From contig NZ_CP136708.1 in assembly GCF_032925565.1 (NCBI RefSeq), positions 2,108,001 to 2,172,000 of the forward strand: a stretch of DNA of 64,000 nucleotides. The letters run 5' to 3'. Positions within the stretch are counted from its first letter, which is position 1. Each line of letters begins with the position of its first letter. Positions 61,299 to 64,000 of this stretch are shown here, in pieces. Under the pieces are notes generated by a model that worked only from the letters and a program-made list of their open reading frames with translations, did no database searches and was not told the DNA's origin. The translations under genes were made by a program, and so were the position numbers. The DNA comes from Alteromonas sp. CI.11.F.A3 (lineage in GTDB: Bacteria > Pseudomonadota > Gammaproteobacteria > Enterobacterales > Alteromonadaceae).

Positions 61299-61571
61299 TT
61301 ACTCAACACCATTTTTACCGAACGTGTAACCACAATTGGGCCATGTATCATTGGGTAGTTTAAACCGCTTTAACGAAAGCACAACCTGATTTCTTTTACA
61401 CTGTGGACAGAAGTGATTAAGCGAATTTATTAATATTGCTATAGCGAAAACGAAGCTGCCGATATAGAACGGGTTAGTATAAAAAGTCATGCTTGGTGCA
61501 GAAAACTGAAAGCCAACAATACAGACAATTAAAGCTAATAACCAAAGTTTAAATTTTCTGCTTTTATTCAA
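61299..61571 (-). CDS. Integron cassette: membrane protein with zinc-ribbon-like C-terminus
   Basis: A 90-residue protein with two membrane helices (about 8-25 and 35-51) and a C-terminal CPQCKRNQ...NCGYTFGK segment. This resembles a small zinc ribbon missing one ligand. No family recognised. Confidence 0.68.
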   Translation of the reverse strand: MNKSRKFKLWLLALIVCIVGFQFSAPSMTFYTNPFYIGSFVFAIAILINSLNHFCPQCKRNQVVLSLKRFKLPNDTWPNCGYTFGKNGVE

Positions 61572-61592
61572 TTCACTAAATCCATTTAAAGA

Positions 61593-61700
61593 ACATAACT
61601 TTTAAATAAGGGGCGCAGGCATGTGGGGCATAATGGCGAAGCCGCCCCGCGTGTATGCGTCCCAGCGAACGAAGTGAGTGGCTTAATTTTTTTGTTATAC
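61593..61700 (-). repeat. attC site
   Basis: About 108 bp, ACATAAC to GTTATAC, near-identical to neighbours. Confidence 0.92.
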
Positions 61701-62108
61701 GCGTTTTTCAACGAAGTGCATACCCCAGCGGTTTGATGCAGAAAGCATAAAGGCAAAATAAACGATTGAAAATACACAGCCCAAGAATGCTTCACTTCCT
61801 GTTTTAATGAGTAGAGATTTAAAGAAATTCACTATGAGGCAAAACAGAGTTATAAACCAAATTGCTTTTATAACGTTGTCGTAAGTGTGGTTTTTTAGAA
61901 TGCCGCTGTGTTCTTGGAAGCTGAAGAAAAAGCCTGAAAGTTTGCAAGTAAGCCAAGTTAAGAAAAAAGATGAAAATGAAATGAAGATTGCAGCTGCTAT
62001 TTCTTGAGTAAACACGCCAATTAAGAACGCTGAACCACACCAAACTAGTGGTAACTTAAGCCCTAACTTTTGAGTAATGAGAAGATACTTAGGTTTTTTA
62101 AGCTGCAT
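61695..62108 (-). CDS. Integron cassette: membrane protein, about four helices
   Basis: A 137-residue hydrophobic protein with predicted helices near 17-33, 35-58, 80-100 and 107-124. The stop is in the attC site. No family recognised. Confidence 0.7.
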   Translation of the reverse strand: MQLKKPKYLLITQKLGLKLPLVWCGSAFLIGVFTQEIAAAIFISFSSFFLTWLTCKLSGFFFSFQEHSGILKNHTYDNVIKAIWFITLFCLIVNFFKSLLIKTGSEAFLGCVFSIVYFAFMLSASNRWGMHFVEKRV

Positions 62109-62130
62109 TTCTATCCTTGATGCTCATAGC

Positions 62131-62238
62131 GTATAACTTTTCGATAACGGGCGCAGGCACGTGGGGCATAATGGCGAAGCCGCCCTGCGTGTTTGCGTCC
62201 CAGCGAACGAAGTGAGTGACTTAATTTTTTTGTTATAC
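62131..62238 (-). repeat. attC site
   Basis: About 108 bp, GTATAAC to GTTATAC, with arms GTGGGGCATAATGG and GCCGCCCTGCG. Confidence 0.92.
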
Positions 62239-62655
62239 GCCACTTTTTGATTCAATACACTTATTAAGATAGTTAATTAAGCTTTTAATTTGTTGGACTG
62301 TCACGTAACTACCTAGAAAGCCGGTGCTACTGAAATAGAGGAAGCCAAGAATATAAGCTTTAACTTTAAACCCTTTTTCTTCATCATATTTTTTGAAACT
62401 CAGACGAACTGACATAAATCTACTGACTCTTATTTTTATTGTAGCGCGAGGCTTATTAGGGGTTAGTTGGCTTAATTTTTCGACAATTACTTTCAGTCCG
62501 TTAAGGTTACTGGGATCAAACTGTTCTACCGAGTAAGAGCTTTCTCCAGCGCAAAAAATTCTATAACAAAATGAATTTGGTGATTCCTTCGGAGCGCCGA
62601 ATGTGAAAATAGCTGAATCGATCTTAATTCGAGAATATACCTGCTCAAACTGCAA
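62233..62655 (-). CDS. Integron cassette: hypothetical protein (140 aa)
   Basis: A 140-residue, basic, mostly beta-type protein with a weakly hydrophobic stretch near 100-118 (YILGFLYFSSTGFLGSYV). No signal peptide. Its TAA stop lies in the GTATAAC end of the attC. No family recognised. Confidence 0.68.
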   Translation of the reverse strand: MQFEQVYSRIKIDSAIFTFGAPKESPNSFCYRIFCAGESSYSVEQFDPSNLNGLKVIVEKLSQLTPNKPRATIKIRVSRFMSVRLSFKKYDEEKGFKVKAYILGFLYFSSTGFLGSYVTVQQIKSLINYLNKCIESKSGV

Positions 62656-62674
62656 AAACTAAAAACTCCATGGC

Positions 62675-62789
62675 GTATAACGCTAAGCTTTGGGGCGCTA
62701 GCACGTGGGCTAAAATCCGAGCGAAGCGAGTCAGCCCGCGTGTTAGCGTCCCAGCGACCGAAGGGAGTGGCAACAGCGTTTTGTTAGGC
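62675..62789 (-). repeat. attC site
   Basis: About 115 bp, GTATAAC to GTTAGGC. Arms CACGTGGGCTAAAATCC and GTCAGCCCGCGTG. It belongs to a cassette without a sense-strand gene. Confidence 0.9.
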
Positions 62790-63091
62790 GTACAACTGAA
62801 AGTACGCAGCTTTGCTGCCACCACTAGCCAATTAGACCGCGTGTTTAAATTATTAAATTTAAGATAAAACAACCCTGTGCGAAATGCCAGATGTTAACGA
62901 CATCGCTGGATAAAAGAGCGAGTTTAGAAGACTGGTGATGTTGAATGTTGGCGTTTCGGTGTTGATAAAATGCGCGTTGCTAAAGCCGTTGAAACGACCG
63001 AAAAAGCAAGCCGTAAAGACAACCTAGCGAATCAACCTTGTTGCTGGAATGTCACGGCTGAACCTACTTTTGGATGCTGTAAGTAAATGAC
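62790..63091. other. Integron cassette without a sense-strand gene (302 bp)
   Basis: No leftward frame of useful length. A 38-codon plus-strand frame (62970-63086), against the array direction, encodes a Cys-rich tail (CCWNVTAEPTFGCCK). Its reading frame remains open for another 18 codons upstream without a start. It looks like a gene fragment inserted backwards, or a promoter or RNA cassette. Confidence 0.55.
62970..63086 (+). pseudogene. Possible antisense gene fragment, Cys-rich tail
   Basis: 38 codons from ATG to TAA, running opposite to all other cassettes and ending six bases before an attC. No ribosome binding site is apparent. Open frame continues upstream to a TAG. Probably the 3' remnant of a larger gene. 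Confidence 0.3.
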
Positions 63092-63206
63092 GCCTAACAC
63101 CCCGCTTAGGGGCAATAACACGTGGGCTAAAATTTGGAGCGAAGCGACTGAGCCCACGTGTTATTGTCCCAGGGAGCTTGCGACCGACTACAGCGGTTTG
63201 TTATGC
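63092..63206 (-). repeat. attC site
   Basis: About 115 bp, GCCTAAC to GTTATGC, arms ACACGTGGGCTAAAATTTGG and GAGCCCACGTGT. It belongs to the HEPN-like cassette. Confidence 0.92.
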
Positions 63207-63758
63207 GTTGTTTAACCTGTCGATCAACGCTTTTCCATTACGATTTTTAGGTAGTTTTGTAGAACGATAGATTAGCTGATCCGGCTTCACTTTCCCGGAC
63301 TCTATACCTAAATCTCGAACAAAGGAAAAACATTTGACCAACAAAGATGTTAAAGACTTGTAGGTTATATTTGTAGCGAACTTTTTCTTGCGCATATATG
63401 CACTCAAATCATTGTGAGCATAAAGTTTATTTCGAATTTTTTTTAAACCTGTTTCTTTGAAATCAGATTTCAAAGATTCAAGTACCGAATGTATTTCTTT
63501 TGAGTCGGCTTTATCGCTAATACTAACTAAATAATCTAACGTTAAGTTTTTGTCATTCCCAGAAGAAGCAGGATCAAATAGAGCACTTATTCGGCAAATA
63601 ATTTCAAAAAAAAGCGCCTCTTGAAGTTTTGCAAAGCATTCAGGGAAAGTTTTGTTAAGGGAAGCTACCGATTCTTCAGTCCCATAAAGTTCTTCATAGA
63701 GCTCGATCTTTGTTTGTATTTCCGAAATCCTTTTTTCAATTAGGTAAAATTCGTTCAC
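63201..63758 (-). CDS. Integron cassette: HEPN/AbiU2-like protein
   Basis: A 185-residue all-helical protein. An N-terminal coiled region (about 1-60, with EALFFEIICRISALFDPA) is followed by RNKLYAHND, an R-x5-H motif (Arg109 to His115) as in HEPN ribonuclease domains. The overall layout resembles AbiU2-type HEPN proteins, some of which act in phage abortive infection. No separate antitoxin is visible in the cassette. The RNase role is inferred from the motif. Confidence 0.7.
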   Translation of the reverse strand: MNEFYLIEKRISEIQTKIELYEELYGTEESVASLNKTFPECFAKLQEALFFEIICRISALFDPASSGNDKNLTLDYLVSISDKADSKEIHSVLESLKSDFKETGLKKIRNKLYAHNDLSAYMRKKKFATNITYKSLTSLLVKCFSFVRDLGIESGKVKPDQLIYRSTKLPKNRNGKALIDRLNNA

Positions 63759-63773
63759 AGATCCTTCCTAGAC

Positions 63774-63881
63774 GCATAACTTTTAAATAAGGGGCGCAGG
63801 CATGTGGGGCATAATGGCGAAGCCGCCCCGCGTGTTTGCGTCCCAGCGAACGAAGTGAGTGACTTAATTTTTTTGTTAGAA
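63774..63881 (-). repeat. attC site
   Basis: About 108 bp, GCATAAC to GTTAGAA; near-identical to the sites at 61.2 and 61.6 kb. The last base departs from GTTRRRY. Confidence 0.9.
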
Positions 63882-64000
63882 GCCTGCACGCCGTTGTTCC
63901 TTAAGAGGATCGTGTGGATTTACATTACCACCAAATGTTTGTTTATACACTTTGCCTAAGTCTGACGTGATTTCCAACGTTATAAGATAGGGTGAGCCCA
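63876..64000 (-). CDS. Integron cassette gene, partial (3' end)
   Basis: The 3' end of a leftward gene entering from the right; 40 codons are visible, ending in RRAGF and a TAA inside the attC. The visible segment is polar and beta-like (PYLITLEITSDLGKVYKQT). Too short to place in a family. Confidence 0.55.
   Translation of the reverse strand, partial: GSPYLITLEITSDLGKVYKQTFGGNVNPHDPLKEQRRAGF

Larger units (their letters stand above)
56562..64000 (-). mobile_element. Chromosomal integron cassette array (distal portion)
   Basis: At least 14 small gene units, all but one read leftward, each followed on its left by an imperfect inverted repeat starting near RYYYAAC and ending GTTRRRY. The sites share arms such as GGGGCGGCTTCGCC and the GCTGGGACGC motif. 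Two main versions occur: about 105-108 bp and about 114-115 bp. Cassette stop codons fall in or beside the sites. From orientation, attI and the integrase gene should lie right of the window, transcribed rightward. Homogeneous repeats and lack of resistance genes fit a sedentary chromosomal integron. Confidence 0.93.

Noticed and set aside
62645..62872. 75-codon minus-strand frame across an attC
   Set aside because: It reads through the whole attC site, a common source of spurious frames in integrons.
56562..64000. CRISPR array
   Set aside because: The repeats are about 105-115 bp, imperfect inverted, and separated by genes of varied length, not short uniform spacers. They are attC sites.
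1..64000. tRNA, rRNA, prophage or transposase genes
   Set aside because: None seen on reading; no cloverleaf-type clusters, transposase motifs or phage structural genes were recognised.

Overview
This window looks like chromosomal DNA of a marine gammaproteobacterium of the Alteromonas type. The evidence is family resemblance: a RecC-RecB-RecD operon without a ptrA gene between, a MaoP/DUF413 gene divergent from HdfR, YceH, DUF2750 and DUF2789 proteins, many large hybrid sensor kinases, and a moderate G+C content. The species call is an inference; no rRNA or tRNA gene was seen.

Layout. 1-277 is the start of a DUF883-type membrane protein. 532-6212 is a leftward signalling operon: a sigma-54 activator of the NtrC family, a solitary 74-residue dimerisation-domain-like protein, a CHASE3 histidine kinase, a single-domain receiver, and a kinase with three receivers. 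A good -24/-12 promoter, with two palindromes at enhancer distance, lies between this operon and a rightward ExoD-family gene. 7.4-21.5 kb is mostly housekeeping: LysR regulators, a rhodanese divergent from a persulfide-sensor-like ArsR repressor (Cys41/Cys107), PRC-barrel, MaoP and HdfR, an RNase J-like nuclease, a propeller-GGDEF-EAL protein and an acyl-CoA ligase. 22.4-22.6 kb holds a candidate sigma-54-driven structured small RNA upstream of recCBD (22.8-32.5 kb). 33-46 kb carries a 1470-residue orphan membrane protein, a Tat-exported lipoprotein aminotransferase, a second aminotransferase, a saccharopine-dehydrogenase-like oxidoreductase and a metzincin-type metalloprotease.

The most notable system is at 48.9-50.0 kb. 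A tetrapyrrole-methylase-like enzyme resembling SonM is followed by a 69-residue protein resembling SonA. Together they make a split borosin (alpha-N-methylated RiPP) locus. The precursor ends in an L-x-I-S-H motif with Leu63 and Ile65, the positions I recall as methylated in Shewanella SonA. A TPR hybrid histidine kinase follows on the same strand.

From about 56.6 kb to the right edge the window is the distal part of a chromosomal integron. At least 14 small cassettes read leftward, each followed by an attC site of about 105-115 bp (a few are truncated or composite). The integrase and attI should lie to the right, outside the window. Cassette products are mostly small membrane proteins, lipoproteins and unknowns. 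They include a HEPN/AbiU2-like protein, a TFIIB-type zinc-ribbon protein and a ClpP/COG3904-like lipoprotein. Decayed attC-like pieces and an internally deleted VIT-family gene (55.4-56.6 kb) suggest an eroded distal end.
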